NCBI RefSeq assembly: GCF_000236925.1
Contig: NC_016941.1
Location: forward strand, 1-64,000
Length of the DNA: 64,000 bases
Source of the DNA: Staphylococcus argenteus
GTDB taxonomy: Bacteria > Bacillota > Bacilli > Staphylococcales > Staphylococcaceae
Reading direction: 5' to 3'
A model generated the notes under the pieces. The model was given only the letters and a program-made list of their open reading frames with translations, was not told where the DNA came from and did no database searches. Positions 25,571-36,296 of the stretch are shown piece by piece. A program made the position numbers and the translations under genes. The number at the start of each line of letters is the position of its first letter. Position 1 is the stretch's first letter.

Positions 25571-27397
25571 ATGAAGTGGCTAAAACAACTACAATCCCTT
25601 CATACTAAACTTGTAATTGTTTATGTATTACTGATTATCATTGGTATGCAAATTATCGGGTTATATTTTACAAATAACCTTGAAAAAGAGCTACTTGATA
25701 ATTTTAAAAAGAATATTACCCAATATGCAAAACAATTAGAAATTAGTATTGAAAAAGTATATGACGAAAAGGGCTCCGTAAATGCACAAAAAGATATTCA
25801 AAATTTATTAAGTGAGTATGCCAACCGTCAAGAAATTGGAGAAATTCGTTTTATAGATAAAGACCAAATTATTGTCGCAACGACGAAGCAGTCTAACCGT
25901 AGTCTAATCAATCAAAAAGCAAATGATAGTTCTGTTCAAAAAGCATTATCATTAGGACAATCGAATGATCATTTAATTTTAAAAGATTATGGTAACGGAA
26001 AAGACCGTGTGTGGGTGTATAACATTCCAGTTAAAGTCGATAAAAAAGTAATAGGTAATATCTATATCGAATCAAAAATTAATGACGTTTATAACCAATT
26101 AAATAATATTAACCAAATATTCATTGTTGGTACAGCTATTTCATTATTAATTACAGTCATCTTGGGATTCTTTATAGCGCGAACAATTACCAAACCTATC
26201 ACCGATATGCGTAACCAGACAGTCGAAATGTCGCGAGGTAACTACACGCAACGTGTGAAGATTTATGGTAATGATGAAATTGGTGAATTAGCCCTAGCAT
26301 TCAATAACTTGTCCAAACGTGTGCAAGAAGCTCAGGCTAATACTGAAAGTGAGAAACGTAGACTTGACTCAGTTATTACACATATGAGTGATGGTATTAT
26401 CGCAACAGACCGCCGAGGACGTATTCGTATTGTCAATGACATGGCACTTAAAATGCTTGGTATGGCTAAAGAAGATATTATTGGTTACTATATGTTAAGT
26501 GTATTAAGTCTTGAAGATGAGTTTAAACTTGAAGAGATTCAAGAGAATAACGATAGTTTCTTACTAGATTTAAACGAAGAAGAAGGTCTAATCGCACGTG
26601 TTAACTTTAGTACGATTGTGCAGGAAACAGGCTTTGTAACGGGTTATATTGCCGTGTTACATGACGTTACTGAACAACAACAAGTTGAACGTGAACGTCG
26701 CGAATTCGTTGCCAATGTATCACATGAGTTACGTACACCATTAACATCAATGAATAGTTACATTGAAGCACTTGAAGAAGGCGCATGGAAAGATGAAGAA
26801 CTGGCACCACAATTTTTATCCGTTACTCGTGAAGAAACGGAACGAATGATTCGACTTGTAAATGACTTGCTACAATTATCAAAAATGGATAATGAATCAG
26901 ATCAAATCAACAAAGAAATTATCGACTTTAACATGTTTATTAATAAAATTATTAACCGACATGAAATGTCTGCTAAAGATACGACATTTATTCGAGATAT
27001 TCCGAAGAAGACAATTTTCACTGAATTTGATCCTGATAAAATGACGCAAGTATTTGATAATGTCATCACGAATGCGATGAAATATTCGAGGGGCGATAAA
27101 CGTGTCGAGTTCCACGTGAAACAAAACCCACTTTATAATCGAATGACCATTCGTATTAAAGATAATGGTATCGGTATCCCTATTAATAAAGTAGATAAGA
27201 TATTCGATAGATTCTATCGTGTTGATAAGGCACGTACGCGTAAAATGGGTGGTACTGGATTAGGATTAGCCATTTCGAAAGAGATTGTGGAAGCGCACAA
27301 TGGTCGTATTTGGGCAAACAGTGTAGAAGGTCAAGGTACATCTATCTTTATTACACTTCCTTGTGAAGTCATTGAAGACGGTGATTGGGATGAATAA
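25571..27397 (+). CDS. walK: Essential sensor histidine kinase WalK
   Basis: WalK (YycG) phosphorylates WalR. The 608-residue protein has, in order, a first membrane helix (about 14-32), an extracellular Cache/PAS domain, a second helix (about 183-203), HAMP, a cytoplasmic PAS, the HisKA box [11 protein letters not shown] and an HATPase with DNGIGIP and GGTGLGLAI. Residues look intact. It begins 12 bases after walR, and walH overlaps its end. Confidence 0.98.
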   Translation: MKWLKQLQSLHTKLVIVYVLLIIIGMQIIGLYFTNNLEKELLDNFKKNITQYAKQLEISIEKVYDEKGSVNAQKDIQNLLSEYANRQEIGEIRFIDKDQIIVATTKQSNRSLINQKANDSSVQKALSLGQSNDHLILKDYGNGKDRVWVYNIPVKVDKKVIGNIYIESKINDVYNQLNNINQIFIVGTAISLLITVILGFFIARTITKPITDMRNQTVEMSRGNYTQRVKIYGNDEIGELALAFNNLSKRVQEAQANTESEKRRLDSVITHMSDGIIATDRRGRIRIVNDMALKMLGMAKEDIIGYYMLSVLSLEDEFKLEEIQENNDSFLLDLNEEEGLIARVNFSTIVQETGFVTGYIAVLHDVTEQQQVERERREFVANVSHELRTPLTSMNSYIEALEEGAWKDEELAPQFLSVTREETERMIRLVNDLLQLSKMDNESDQINKEIIDFNMFINKIINRHEMSAKDTTFIRDIPKKTIFTEFDPDKMTQVFDNVITNAMKYSRGDKRVEFHVKQNPLYNRMTIRIKDNGIGIPINKVDKIFDRFYRVDKARTRKMGGTGLGLAISKEIVEAHNGRIWANSVEGQGTSIFITLPCEVIEDGDWDE

Positions 27398-28724
27398 TAA
27401 GGAACATATTAAATCTGTCATTTTAGCGCTACTCGTCTTGATGAGTGTCGTATTGACATATATGGTATGGAATTTTTCTCCTGATATCGCAAATGTCGAT
27501 AATACAGATAGTAAGAAAAGTGAAACAAAACCTTTAACGACACCAATGACAGCCAAAATGGATACAACAATTACGCCGTTTCAGATTATTCATTCGAAAA
27601 ATGATCATCCTGAAGGGACGGTTGCGACAGTATCTAACGTGAATAAGCTGACAAAGCCCCTGAAAAATAAAGAAATAAAATCTGTGGAACATGTTCGTCG
27701 AGATCATAACTTAATGATTCCAGATTTGAGCAGTGATTTTACGATATTTGATTTTACGTATGATTTACCGTTATCAACGTATCTTGGTCAAGTACTGAAC
27801 ATGAATGCGAAAGTACCGAACCATTTTAATTTCAATCGTTTAGTGATTGATCATGATGCCCAAGGACATATCGTACTTTATGCCATTAGTAAAGATCGTC
27901 ACGATTACGTGAAATTGACAACTACAACGAAAAATGATCATTTTATGGATGCTTTATCTACAGTTAAAAAAGAAATGCAACCATATTCAGATATCATTAC
28001 AAATAAAGATACAATTGATCGTACGACACATGTCTTTGCACCAAGTAAACCTGAAAAATTAAAAACTTATCGCATGGTATTTAATACAATTAGTGTTGAA
28101 AAAATGAATGCTATATTATTTGACGATTCAACCATTGTTCGTAGTTCGAAGAGTGGTGTCACTACGTATAATAATAATACAGGTGTCGCAAACTATAATG
28201 ATAAAAATGAAAAATATCATTATAAAAACTTGTCTGAAGATGAAGCAAGTTCCAGCAAAATGGAAGAAACAATACCAGGAACCTTTGATTTTATTAATAA
28301 TCATGGTGGCTTCTTAAAAGAAGACTTCAGATTGTTTAGTACGAATAATCAGTCAGGTGAGCTAACATATCAACGTTTCCTTAATGGTTATCCAACGTTT
28401 AATAAAGAAGACTCTAATGAAATTCAAGTCACTTGGGGTGAAAAGGGCGTCTTTGATTATCGCCGATCATTATTGCGCACAGACGTTGTTTTAAATAGTG
28501 AAGATAATAAAACATTGCCGAAATTGGAATCTGTGCGTTCAAGTTTAGCTAACAATAGTGATATTAATTTTGAAAAAGTCACAAACATCGCTATCGGTTA
28601 CGAAATGCAAGATAATCCAGATCATAATCACATCGAAGTGCAGATTAACAGTGAACTCGTACCTCGTTGGTATGTAGAATATGACGGTAAATGGTATGTT
28701 TATAACGATGGGAGGCTTGAATAA
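27390..28724 (+). CDS. walH: WalKR accessory protein WalH
   Basis: WalH (YycH) is anchored by one N-terminal helix (about residues 8-25) and acts outside the membrane with WalI to tune WalK activity. In S. aureus it activates rather than represses. The ATG at 27390 overlaps the last codons of walK and gives 444 residues, the known length; the longer open frame from 27363 lies within walK. The walI start follows directly after the stop. Confidence 0.93.
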   Translation: MNNKEHIKSVILALLVLMSVVLTYMVWNFSPDIANVDNTDSKKSETKPLTTPMTAKMDTTITPFQIIHSKNDHPEGTVATVSNVNKLTKPLKNKEIKSVEHVRRDHNLMIPDLSSDFTIFDFTYDLPLSTYLGQVLNMNAKVPNHFNFNRLVIDHDAQGHIVLYAISKDRHDYVKLTTTTKNDHFMDALSTVKKEMQPYSDIITNKDTIDRTTHVFAPSKPEKLKTYRMVFNTISVEKMNAILFDDSTIVRSSKSGVTTYNNNTGVANYNDKNEKYHYKNLSEDEASSSKMEETIPGTFDFINNHGGFLKEDFRLFSTNNQSGELTYQRFLNGYPTFNKEDSNEIQVTWGEKGVFDYRRSLLRTDVVLNSEDNKTLPKLESVRSSLANNSDINFEKVTNIAIGYEMQDNPDHNHIEVQINSELVPRWYVEYDGKWYVYNDGRLE

Positions 28725-29513
28725 ATGAACTGGAAATTGACGAAGACGCTTTTCATTTTCGTATTTATTCTTGTCAACATCGTGTTAGTATCGATTTATA
28801 TTAACAAAGTTAATCGTTCACACATTAATGAAGTTGAAAGCAACAATGAAGTGAATTTTCAACAAGAAGAAATTAAGGTGCCGGCTAGTATTTTAAATAA
28901 ATCAGTTAAAGGCATACAATTAGAGCAAATTACAGGGCGTTCAAAAGACTTTAGTTCTAAAGCTAAAGGTGATTCAGATTTGTCTACATCAGATGGTGGA
29001 AAATTACTAAATGCGAACATCAGCCAATCGGTAAAAGTTAGTGATAATAACTTAAAAGACTTAAAAGATTACGTTAACAAACGCGTATTTAAAGGTACAG
29101 AATATCAATTAAGTGAGATTAGTTCAGGTTCCGTAAAATATGAACAAACGTATGATGATTTTCCAATTTTAAATAATAGCAAAGCGATGTTGAATTTTAA
29201 TATAGAAGACAACAAAGCGACAACTTATAAACAGACAATGATGGACGACATTAAGCCAACAGATGGTGCAGATAAGAAGCATCAAGTTATTAGTGTGAGA
29301 AAAGCAATCGAGGCATTATATTATAATCGTTACTTGAAAAAAGGTGACGAAGTAATCAATGCAAGACTTGGTTACTATTCGGTTGTGAATGAAACGAACG
29401 TTCAATTGTTACAGCCAAACTGGGAAATTAAAGTAAAGCATAACGGTAAAGAGAAAACGAATACTTACTATGTCGAAGCGACAAATAATAACCCTAAAAT
29501 TATTAATCATTAA
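28725..29513 (+). CDS. walI: WalKR accessory protein WalI
   Basis: WalI (YycI) is a 262-residue protein with one N-terminal membrane helix (about 9-26) and an extracytoplasmic domain that pairs with WalH. GGGAGG before the ATG lies inside the end of walH. Spacing of zero bases to walH implies coupled translation. Confidence 0.92.
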   Translation: MNWKLTKTLFIFVFILVNIVLVSIYINKVNRSHINEVESNNEVNFQQEEIKVPASILNKSVKGIQLEQITGRSKDFSSKAKGDSDLSTSDGGKLLNANISQSVKVSDNNLKDLKDYVNKRVFKGTEYQLSEISSGSVKYEQTYDDFPILNNSKAMLNFNIEDNKATTYKQTMMDDIKPTDGADKKHQVISVRKAIEALYYNRYLKKGDEVINARLGYYSVVNETNVQLLQPNWEIKVKHNGKEKTNTYYVEATNNNPKIINH

Positions 29514-29527
29514 TATGAATCATAATA

Positions 29528-29578
29528 AGCTAGCAGTGCAAACTCATAATATGTGAGAAGCAGTGCTAGCTATTTTAA
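29528..29578 (+). terminator. Terminator after walI
   Basis: The arms GCTAGCAGTGC and GCAGTGCTAGC pair with one mismatch and are followed by TATTTT. Between here and 29,912 no gene is supported, so walJ may have its own promoter. Confidence 0.7.
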
Positions 29579-29912
29579 TGGTGCGAGTTTTTATGGCTGA
29601 CGTTTCAGTGTCTCCAACGTGCGCATTTATTAACTTATTAAGTAGTATCGCATTGCAAAATTACTACAACTGTTATTTTAAAAACTTTAGTATTTGCCTA
29701 ATCATTGTTATAATAATTAGGACATTCATTGCACGTGATTATCAAAATTTAATTATAAGAGACCGGTCGATGAACTAAAGTTACATAATAGGAAAGGTAT
29801 ACAAAACAGCTAATATACTGATAGTTTCTGTAGGGAAAATCGTATATTTGCACTGATGTATATTGCAGTCATATAGAGAGATTGACTGCTTAAATAGAAA
29901 GGATGAAGCCGC

Positions 29913-30704
29913 TTGATACGCATGAGTGTATTAGCAAGTGGTAGTACAGGTAACGCCACTTTTGTAGAAAATGAAAAAGGTAGTCTATTAGTTGATGTTG
30001 GTTTGACTGGCAAGAAAATGGAAGAATTGTTTAGTCAAATTGACCGTAATATTCAAGATTTAAATGGCATTTTAGTAACACATGAACATATTGACCATAT
30101 TAAAGGTTTAGGTGTTTTGGCGCGTAAATATCAATTGCCAATTTATGCGAATGAAAAGACTTGGCAGGAAATTGAAAAGAAAGATAGTCGCATCCCTATG
30201 GATCAGAAATTCATTTTTAATCCTTATGAAACGAAATCTATTGCAGGTTTTGATGTTGAATCGTTTAACGTGTCACATGATGCGATAGATCCGCAATTTT
30301 ATATTTTCCATAATAACTATAAGAAGTTTACGATTTTAACGGATACGGGTTACGTGTCTGATCGTATGAAAGGTATGATACGTGGAAGTGATGCCTTTAT
30401 TTTTGAAAGTAATCATGACGTCGATATGTTGAGAATGTGCCGTTATCCATGGAAGACGAAGCAACGTATTTTAGGCGATATGGGACATGTATCTAATGAG
30501 GATGCGGGCCATGCGATGACAGACGTGATTACAGGCAACACGAAACGTATTTACCTATCGCATTTATCACAAGATAATAACATGAAAGATTTGGCGCGTA
30601 TGAGTGTTGGTCAAGTATTGAAAGAACACGATATTGATACGGAAAAAGAAGTGTTACTATGTGATACGGATAAAGCTATTCCAACGCCAATATATACAAT
30701 ATAA
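29913..30704 (+). CDS. walJ: Metallo-beta-lactamase-fold hydrolase WalJ
   Basis: WalJ (YycJ) is a metallo-beta-lactamase-fold protein related to DNA exonucleases, linked to replication and wall homeostasis. The metal motif is [11 protein letters not shown] near residue 55, with further ligands around SHD and LTDTG. I use the TTG at 29913, about 8 bases after AAAGGATG; an ATG nine bases later is possible. It is the last gene of the wal cluster. Confidence 0.9.
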   Translation: MIRMSVLASGSTGNATFVENEKGSLLVDVGLTGKKMEELFSQIDRNIQDLNGILVTHEHIDHIKGLGVLARKYQLPIYANEKTWQEIEKKDSRIPMDQKFIFNPYETKSIAGFDVESFNVSHDAIDPQFYIFHNNYKKFTILTDTGYVSDRMKGMIRGSDAFIFESNHDVDMLRMCRYPWKTKQRILGDMGHVSNEDAGHAMTDVITGNTKRIYLSHLSQDNNMKDLARMSVGQVLKEHDIDTEKEVLLCDTDKAIPTPIYTI

Positions 30705-30712
30705 ATGAGAGT

Positions 30713-30768
30713 CACCCTATAAAGTTCTACATTGCTGTGAGACAACTTTATCGGGTGCTTTTTTATGT
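30713..30768 (+). terminator. Terminator after walJ
   Basis: The arms CACCCTATAAAGTT and AACTTTATCGGGTG are followed by CTTTTTTATG. Confidence 0.8.
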
Positions 30769-30931
30769 TATTGGTGGGAAATGGCTGTTGTTGGGTTTAA
30801 GGGGGCTAGTTGAGATGTAAAAAATAATTCGATATTAAATGTAATTTATAAATAATTTACATAAAATCAATCATTTTAATATAAGGATTATGATAATATA
30901 TTGGTGTATGACAGTTAATGGAGGGAACGAA

Positions 30932-33244
30932 ATGAAAGCTTTATTACTTAAAACAAGTGTATGGCTCGTTTTGCTTTTTAGTGTGATGGGATTATGGCAA
31001 GTCTCGAACGCGGCTGAGCAGCATACACCAATGAAGGCACAAGTAGTAACAACGATAGACAAAGCAACAACTGATAAGCAACTAGTACCACCAATAAAGG
31101 CAGCGGCTCATCATTCTGGTGAAGAAGCGGCTACTAACATATCAGCACAGGGAACAGCTGATGATACAAATAACAAAGTAACATTCAACGCACCATCTAA
31201 TAAACCATCTACAGCAGTTTCAACAAAAGGAAACGAAACGCGCGATGTAGATGCACAACAAACCTCAACACAAAAACCAACTCAATCAGCAACATTCACA
31301 TTATCAAATGCTAAAACAGCATCACTTTCACCACGAATGTTTGCTGCCAATGCACCACAAACAACAACACATAAAATATTACATACAAATGATATCCATG
31401 GCCGACTAGCCGAAGAAAAAGGGCGTGTCATCGGTATGGCTAAATTAAAAACAGTAAAAGAACAAGAAAAGCCTGATTTAATGTTAGACGCAGGAGACGC
31501 ATTCCAAGGTTTACCACTTTCAAACCAATCTAAAGGTGAAGAAATGGCTAAAGCGATGAATGCAGTAGGTTATGATGCTATGGCAGTCGGTAACCACGAA
31601 TTTGACTTTGGATACGATCAGTTGAAAAAGTTAGAGGGTATGTTAGACTTCCCGATGCTAAGTACAAACGTTTATAAAGATGGGAAGCGCGCGTTTAAGC
31701 CTTCAACGATTGTAACGAAAAATGGTATTCGTTATGGAATTATTGGCGTAACGACACCAGAAACAAAGACGAAAACAAGACCTGAAGGCATTAAAGGTGT
31801 TGAATTTAGAGATCCATTACAAAGTGTGACAGCAGAAATGATGCGTATTTATAAAGATGTAGATACATTTGTTGTTATATCTCATTTAGGTATTGATCCT
31901 TCAACACAAGAAACATGGCGTGGCGATTACTTAGTGAAACAATTAAGTCAAAATCCACAATTGAAGAAACGTATTACAGTCATTGATGGACATTCACATA
32001 CCGTACTTCAAAATGGTCAAATTTATAACAATGATGCATTAGCACAAACAGGTACAGCACTTGCGAATATCGGTAAGATTACATTTAATTATCGCAATGG
32101 AGAAGTATCGAATATTAAGCCGTCATTGATTAATGTTAAAGACGTTGAAAATGTAACACCGAACAAGGCATTAGCTGAACAAATTAATCAAGCTGATCAA
32201 ACATTTAGAGCACAAACAGCAGAGGTTATTATTCCAAACAATACCATTGATTTCAAAGGAGAAAGAGACGACGTTAGAACGCGTGAAACAAATTTAGGAA
32301 ACGCTATTGCAGATGCTATGGAAGCATATGGCGTTAAAAATTTCTCTAAAAAGCCTGACTTTGCCGTGACAAATGGTGGAGGTATTCGTGCCTCTATCGC
32401 CAAAGGTAAGGTGACACGCTATGATTTAATCTCAGTATTACCATTTGGAAATACGATTGCGCAAATTGATGTAAAAGGTTCAGACGTCTGGACAGCTTTT
32501 GAACATAGTTTAGGCGCACCAACAACACAAAAAGATGGTAAGACAGTGTTAACAGCGAATGGCGGTTTACTACATATCTCGGATTCAATTCGTGTTTACT
32601 ATGATATGAATAAACCATCTGGTAAACGAATTAACGCTATTCAAATTTTAAATAAAAAGACAGGTAAGTTTGAAAATATTGATTTAAAACGTGTATATCA
32701 CGTAACAATGAATGACTTCACAGCATCAGGTGGCGACGGATATAGTATGTTCGGTGGCCCTAGAGAAGAAGGTATTTCATTAGATCAAGTACTAGCAAGT
32801 TATTTAAAAACAGCTAACTTAGCTAAGTATGATACGACAGAACCACAACGTATGTTATTAGGTAAACCAGCAGTAAGTGAACAACCAGCTAAAGGACAAC
32901 AAGGTAGCAAAGGTAGTGAGTCTGGCAAAGATGCACAACCAATTGGTGACGACAAAGTGATGAATCCAGCGAAACAACCAGCTCCAGGTAAAGTTGTATT
33001 GTTACCAGCGCATAGAGGAACTGTTAGTAGTGGTACAGAAGGTTCTGGTCGCACATTAGAAGGAGCTACTGTATCAAGCAAGAGTGGGAACCAATTGGTT
33101 AGAATGTCAGTGCCTAAAGGTAGCGCGCATGAGAAACAGTTACCAAAAACTGGAACTAATCAAAGTTCAAGCCCAGCAGCGATGTTTGTATTAGTAGCAG
33201 GTATAGGTTTAATCGCGACTGTACGACGTAGAAAAGCTAGCTAA
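30932..33244 (+). CDS. adsA: Cell-wall-anchored adenosine synthase A
   Basis: AdsA (SasH) is a surface 5'-nucleotidase that makes adenosine and deoxyadenosine from nucleotides, blunting phagocytes. The 770-residue protein has an N-terminal signal peptide ending near VSNAAEQ, a metallophosphoesterase domain with TNDIHGR and AVGNHEFD, and a C-terminal nucleotide-binding domain with TNGGGIRA. It closes with a sortase signal LPKTG, a hydrophobic segment and RRRKAS. The ATG at 30932 lies after GGAGGGAACG; the longer open frame from 30890 is less likely. Confidence 0.96.
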   Translation: MKALLLKTSVWLVLLFSVMGLWQVSNAAEQHTPMKAQVVTTIDKATTDKQLVPPIKAAAHHSGEEAATNISAQGTADDTNNKVTFNAPSNKPSTAVSTKGNETRDVDAQQTSTQKPTQSATFTLSNAKTASLSPRMFAANAPQTTTHKILHTNDIHGRLAEEKGRVIGMAKLKTVKEQEKPDLMLDAGDAFQGLPLSNQSKGEEMAKAMNAVGYDAMAVGNHEFDFGYDQLKKLEGMLDFPMLSTNVYKDGKRAFKPSTIVTKNGIRYGIIGVTTPETKTKTRPEGIKGVEFRDPLQSVTAEMMRIYKDVDTFVVISHLGIDPSTQETWRGDYLVKQLSQNPQLKKRITVIDGHSHTVLQNGQIYNNDALAQTGTALANIGKITFNYRNGEVSNIKPSLINVKDVENVTPNKALAEQINQADQTFRAQTAEVIIPNNTIDFKGERDDVRTRETNLGNAIADAMEAYGVKNFSKKPDFAVTNGGGIRASIAKGKVTRYDLISVLPFGNTIAQIDVKGSDVWTAFEHSLGAPTTQKDGKTVLTANGGLLHISDSIRVYYDMNKPSGKRINAIQILNKKTGKFENIDLKRVYHVTMNDFTASGGDGYSMFGGPREEGISLDQVLASYLKTANLAKYDTTEPQRMLLGKPAVSEQPAKGQQGSKGSESGKDAQPIGDDKVMNPAKQPAPGKVVLLPAHRGTVSSGTEGSGRTLEGATVSSKSGNQLVRMSVPKGSAHEKQLPKTGTNQSSSPAAMFVLVAGIGLIATVRRRKAS

Positions 33245-33255
33245 AATATATTGAA

Positions 33256-33306
33256 AACAATACTACTGTATTTCTTAAATAAGAGGTACGGTAGTGTTTT
33301 TTTTAT
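33256..33306 (+). terminator. Terminator after adsA
   Basis: The arms AATACTACTGTA and TACGGTAGTGTT are followed by a run of T. Confidence 0.75.
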
Positions 33307-33376
33307 GGAAAAAAGCTATAAACGTTGATAAACATGGGATATAAAAACGGGGATAAGTAATAAGACATCAAGGTAT

Positions 33377-33576
33377 TTATCCACAGAAATGGGGATAGTT
33401 ATCCAGAATTGTGTACAATTTAAAGAGAAATACCCACAATGCCCACAGAGTTATCCACAAATACACAAGTTATACACTGAAAAATGGGCATAAATGTCAG
33501 AAAAATATCAAAAACTGCAAAAAATATTGTTATAATAAGAGGGAACAGTGTGAACAAGTTAATAACTTGTGGATAA
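33377..33576. promoter_or_regulatory. DnaA-box-like cluster upstream of rlmH
   Basis: Perfect TTATCCACA boxes are at 33377-33385 and 33451-33459, and a perfect reverse copy is at 33568-33576. Near matches are at 33399-33407 (TTATCCAGA) and 33470-33478 (TTATACACT). This density is otherwise seen only at oriC, 33 kb away. It lies in the promoter region of rlmH, so it could regulate rlmH, titrate DnaA or be an incidental feature. Confidence 0.6.
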
Positions 33577-33612
33577 CTGGCGAGTTGATAACAATTTGGA
33601 GGACCAAACGAC

Positions 33613-34092
33613 ATGAAAATCACCATTTTAGCTGTAGGGAAACTAAAAGAGAAATATTGGAAGCAAGCCATAGCAGAATATGAAAAACGTTTAGGCCCAT
33701 ACACCAAGATAGACATCATAGAAGTTCCAGACGAAAAAGCACCAGAAAATATGAGCGACAAAGAAATTGAGCAAGTAAAAGAAAAAGAAGGCCAACGAAT
33801 ACTAGCCAAAATCAAACCACAATCAACAGTCATTACATTAGAAATACAAGGAAAGATGCTATCTTCCGAAGGATTGGCCCAAGAATTGAACCAACGCATG
33901 ACCCAAGGGCAAAGCGACTTTGTATTCGTCATTGGCGGATCAAACGGCCTGCACAAGGACGTCTTACAACGTAGTAACTACGCGCTATCATTCAGTAAAA
34001 TGACATTCCCACATCAAATGATGCGGGTTGTGTTAATTGAGCAAGTGTATAGAGCGTTTAAGATTATGCGTGGAGAAGCATATCATAAATGA
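33613..34092 (+). CDS. rlmH: 23S rRNA pseudouridine-1915 N3-methyltransferase RlmH (orfX)
   Basis: RlmH methylates pseudouridine 1915 in helix 69 of 23S rRNA. The 159-residue SPOUT protein has the knot motif [10 protein letters not shown] and the C-terminal [11 protein letters not shown]. The last codons form the SCC attachment site, so the coding sequence is kept whole after insertion. TTGGAGG precedes the ATG. This is the gene into which SCCmec integrates in all staphylococci. Confidence 0.98.
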
Positions 34093-34096
34093 TGCG
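34074..34096. other. SCC attachment site at the 3' end of rlmH
   Basis: The core AGAAGCATATCATAAATGAT followed by GCGG spans the stop codon of rlmH. It matches the sequence cut by Ccr recombinases. The other intact copy of the core is at 58261-58286. Confidence 0.9.
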
Positions 34097-34176
34097 GTTT
34101 TTTCAGCCGCTTCATAAAGGGATTTTGAATGTATCAGAACATATGAGGTTTATGTGAATTGCTGTTATGTTTTTAA

Positions 34177-34199
34177 GAAGCTTATCATAAGTAATGAGG
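34177..34199. other. Second att-like sequence 102 bp downstream
   Basis: GAAGCTTATCATAAGTAATG closely resembles the rlmH att core (GAAGC.TATCATAA.T). The 100 bp between the two cores are repeated, with some changes, at 55068-55151. It could be a used or alternative attachment site. From 34,200 to 34,413 there is no gene. Confidence 0.6.
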
Positions 34200-34413
34200 T
34201 TCATGATTTTTGACATAGTTAGCCTCCGCAGTCTTTCATTTCAAGTAAATAATAGCGAAATATTCTTTATACTGAATACTTATAGTGAAGCAAAGTTCTA
34301 GCTTTGAGAAAATTCTTTCTGCAACTAAATATAGTAAATTACGGTAAAATATAAATAAGTACATATTGAAGAAAATGAGACATAATATATTTTATAATAG
34401 GAGGGAATTTCAA

Positions 34414-35670
34414 ATGATAGACAACTTTATGCAGGTCCTTAAATTAATTAAAGAGAAACGTACCAATAATGTAGTTAAAAAATCTGATTGGGATAAAGGT
34501 GATCTATATAAAACTTTAGTCCATGATAAGTTACCCAAGCAGTTAAAAGTGCATATAAAAGAAGATAAATATTCAGTTGTAGGGAAGGTTGCTACTGGGA
34601 ACTATAGTAAAGTTCCTTGGATTTCAATATATGATGAGAATATAACAAAAGAAACAAAGGATGGATATTATTTGGTATATCTTTTTCATCCGGAAGGAGA
34701 AGGCATATACTTATCTTTGAATCAAGGATGGTCAAAGATAAGTGATATGTTTCCGCGGGATAAAAATGCTGCAAAACAAAGAGCATTAACTTTATCTTCC
34801 GAACTCAATAAATATATTACATCAAATGAATTTAATACTGGAAGATTTTATTACGCAGAAAATAAAGATTCATCTTATGATTTAAAAAATGATTATCCAT
34901 CAGGATATTCTCATGGATCAATAAGATTCAAATATTATGATTTGAATGAAGGATTCACAGAAGAAGATATGCTAGAGGATTTAAAGAAATTTTTAGAACT
35001 ATTTAATGAATTAGCTTCAAAAGTTACAAAAACATCCTATGATAGCTTGGTCAATAGCATAGACGAAATACAGGAAGACAGCGAAATTGAAGAAATTAGA
35101 ACAGCACAAAAAGATAAGACACTCAAGGAAGTGGAAGCACCTAAAGGAATAATTCCAAAATATAAAAAAGGTGTATCAAAGACTACTAAAAATGATTCAG
35201 AAATTGAAAAATCAAATAAAGAGAATAAATTAACCGGTAAAGTTGGAGAAAAATTAGCGCTAAATTACTTTAATGAGCTAATTGATAATAAAATAGACGA
35301 AGATAAGAAAGAACAGTTTAGGAATATTTTAAATGATAATCCAGGCTCTCAACACGGTCATGGCTATGATTTAGTAGCTTTTGATCCAACAAATACAGAT
35401 AAAGCTGTAGAAAAATTTATTGAAATTAAAACATCTACATCTTCTAGTATTGAGGAACCATTTTTTATGTCGCTAAATGAAATGTTTGCTATGAAAGAAT
35501 ATAAGCAGAAATATTTAATATTAAGAATATTTAATGTTTCCGGTAAAGAACCACAATTTTATTTTATAGATCCATATGCAAATTATTCTGAATTTAAAGA
35601 TGTAGATGATCTCATTGACAAAGTATTTAATGTAGAAGCTATTCAGTATAAAGTTTTTGGCGAAAAATGA
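34414..35670 (+). CDS. McrB-N / DUF3883 putative restriction nuclease
   Basis: The N-terminal half (about 15-200) resembles the MrcB_N (DUF3578) domain, which in McrB-like restriction proteins recognises modified or foreign DNA (features such as KVPWISIYD and GIYLSLNQGW). A charged linker (about 220-275) leads to a DUF3883 domain with GEKLALNYF, GHGYDLVAFD and KFIEIKTS, the E-D-ExK layout of PD-(D/E)XK nucleases. I chose ATG 34414 because of the strong TAGGAGGG site; 418 residues. No AAA+ partner is adjacent. A single-protein restriction or defence role is inferred, not shown. Confidence 0.75.
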   Translation: MIDNFMQVLKLIKEKRTNNVVKKSDWDKGDLYKTLVHDKLPKQLKVHIKEDKYSVVGKVATGNYSKVPWISIYDENITKETKDGYYLVYLFHPEGEGIYLSLNQGWSKISDMFPRDKNAAKQRALTLSSELNKYITSNEFNTGRFYYAENKDSSYDLKNDYPSGYSHGSIRFKYYDLNEGFTEEDMLEDLKKFLELFNELASKVTKTSYDSLVNSIDEIQEDSEIEEIRTAQKDKTLKEVEAPKGIIPKYKKGVSKTTKNDSEIEKSNKENKLTGKVGEKLALNYFNELIDNKIDEDKKEQFRNILNDNPGSQHGHGYDLVAFDPTNTDKAVEKFIEIKTSTSSSIEEPFFMSLNEMFAMKEYKQKYLILRIFNVSGKEPQFYFIDPYANYSEFKDVDDLIDKVFNVEAIQYKVFGEK

Positions 35671-35784
35671 TTACTTGAACAAGAGCTAAAATAAAATTGT
35701 GATCTAATAAAAATAGAAACTGTAATTTAAATAAAACTTTCTAAATAAGCTAACTGATAAAAAATCAGTTTGTCCACAGTCTGA

Positions 35785-35823
35785 AACAAGATTCCTATAT
35801 TCTTTAGGAATCTTGTTTTTTCT
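35785..35823 (+). terminator. Terminator after the McrB-N/DUF3883 gene
   Basis: The arms AACAAGATTCCTA and TAGGAATCTTGTT are followed by TTTTTC. From 35,824 to 36,084 no gene is seen. Confidence 0.85.
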
Positions 35824-36084
35824 ATTTTTATGGTGATAAAGAGCAGATAAGATAATGTGTAATAATCACAAAAAAGTTAAATATTTTAAGGCTTGTTTAA
35901 TTATTAATGATTTTATATATAAAGAGCAGTATAATAAAGTTGTTAATATATTATGAATAATATTCAAGTAATTTTATTGTTTTTTAATTTGTCGATATTT
36001 AAGTTGAGTTAAATTTAAAGGGTGTAATTTGTTTTACAATGATGAAGATAATTAGTCTATCAAAATAAAGGGGTTGGGACTGTT

Positions 36085-36296
36085 ATGAGTGATAATTTGT
36101 CATTATTCATTGACTATATCAATGATAATATAATCTATGGTAGTGAAATCAAACGGGAGAAATTAGAGAATTTATTTAATCAATTTGCTATAAAAAATGT
36201 TGAAAAGAACATTGTCTATGATGAACTGAAATCTTTAGATATTACAATCATTGAGTCACAGGATTCATATAAAAATAAATTGAAGAGATTATTTTC
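36085..36296 (+). pseudogene. Unknown gene cut off by IS431
   Basis: An open frame starts at ATG 36085 after AAAGGGG and reads about 70 residues before running into the IS431 end at 36297; the apparent stop at 36324 is inside the insertion sequence. The peptide is rich in Asp, Asn, Lys and Leu and shows helical segments, with no domain I recognise. The rest of the gene is not found on the other side of the IS. Confidence 0.6.

Noticed and set aside
29563..29778. 71-codon frame between walI and walJ
   Set aside because: Begins in the walI terminator region, no ribosome site and no recognisable protein.
33411..33683. 90-codon frame upstream of rlmH
   Set aside because: It overlaps rlmH in another frame and consists of DnaA-box-like DNA; no start signal.
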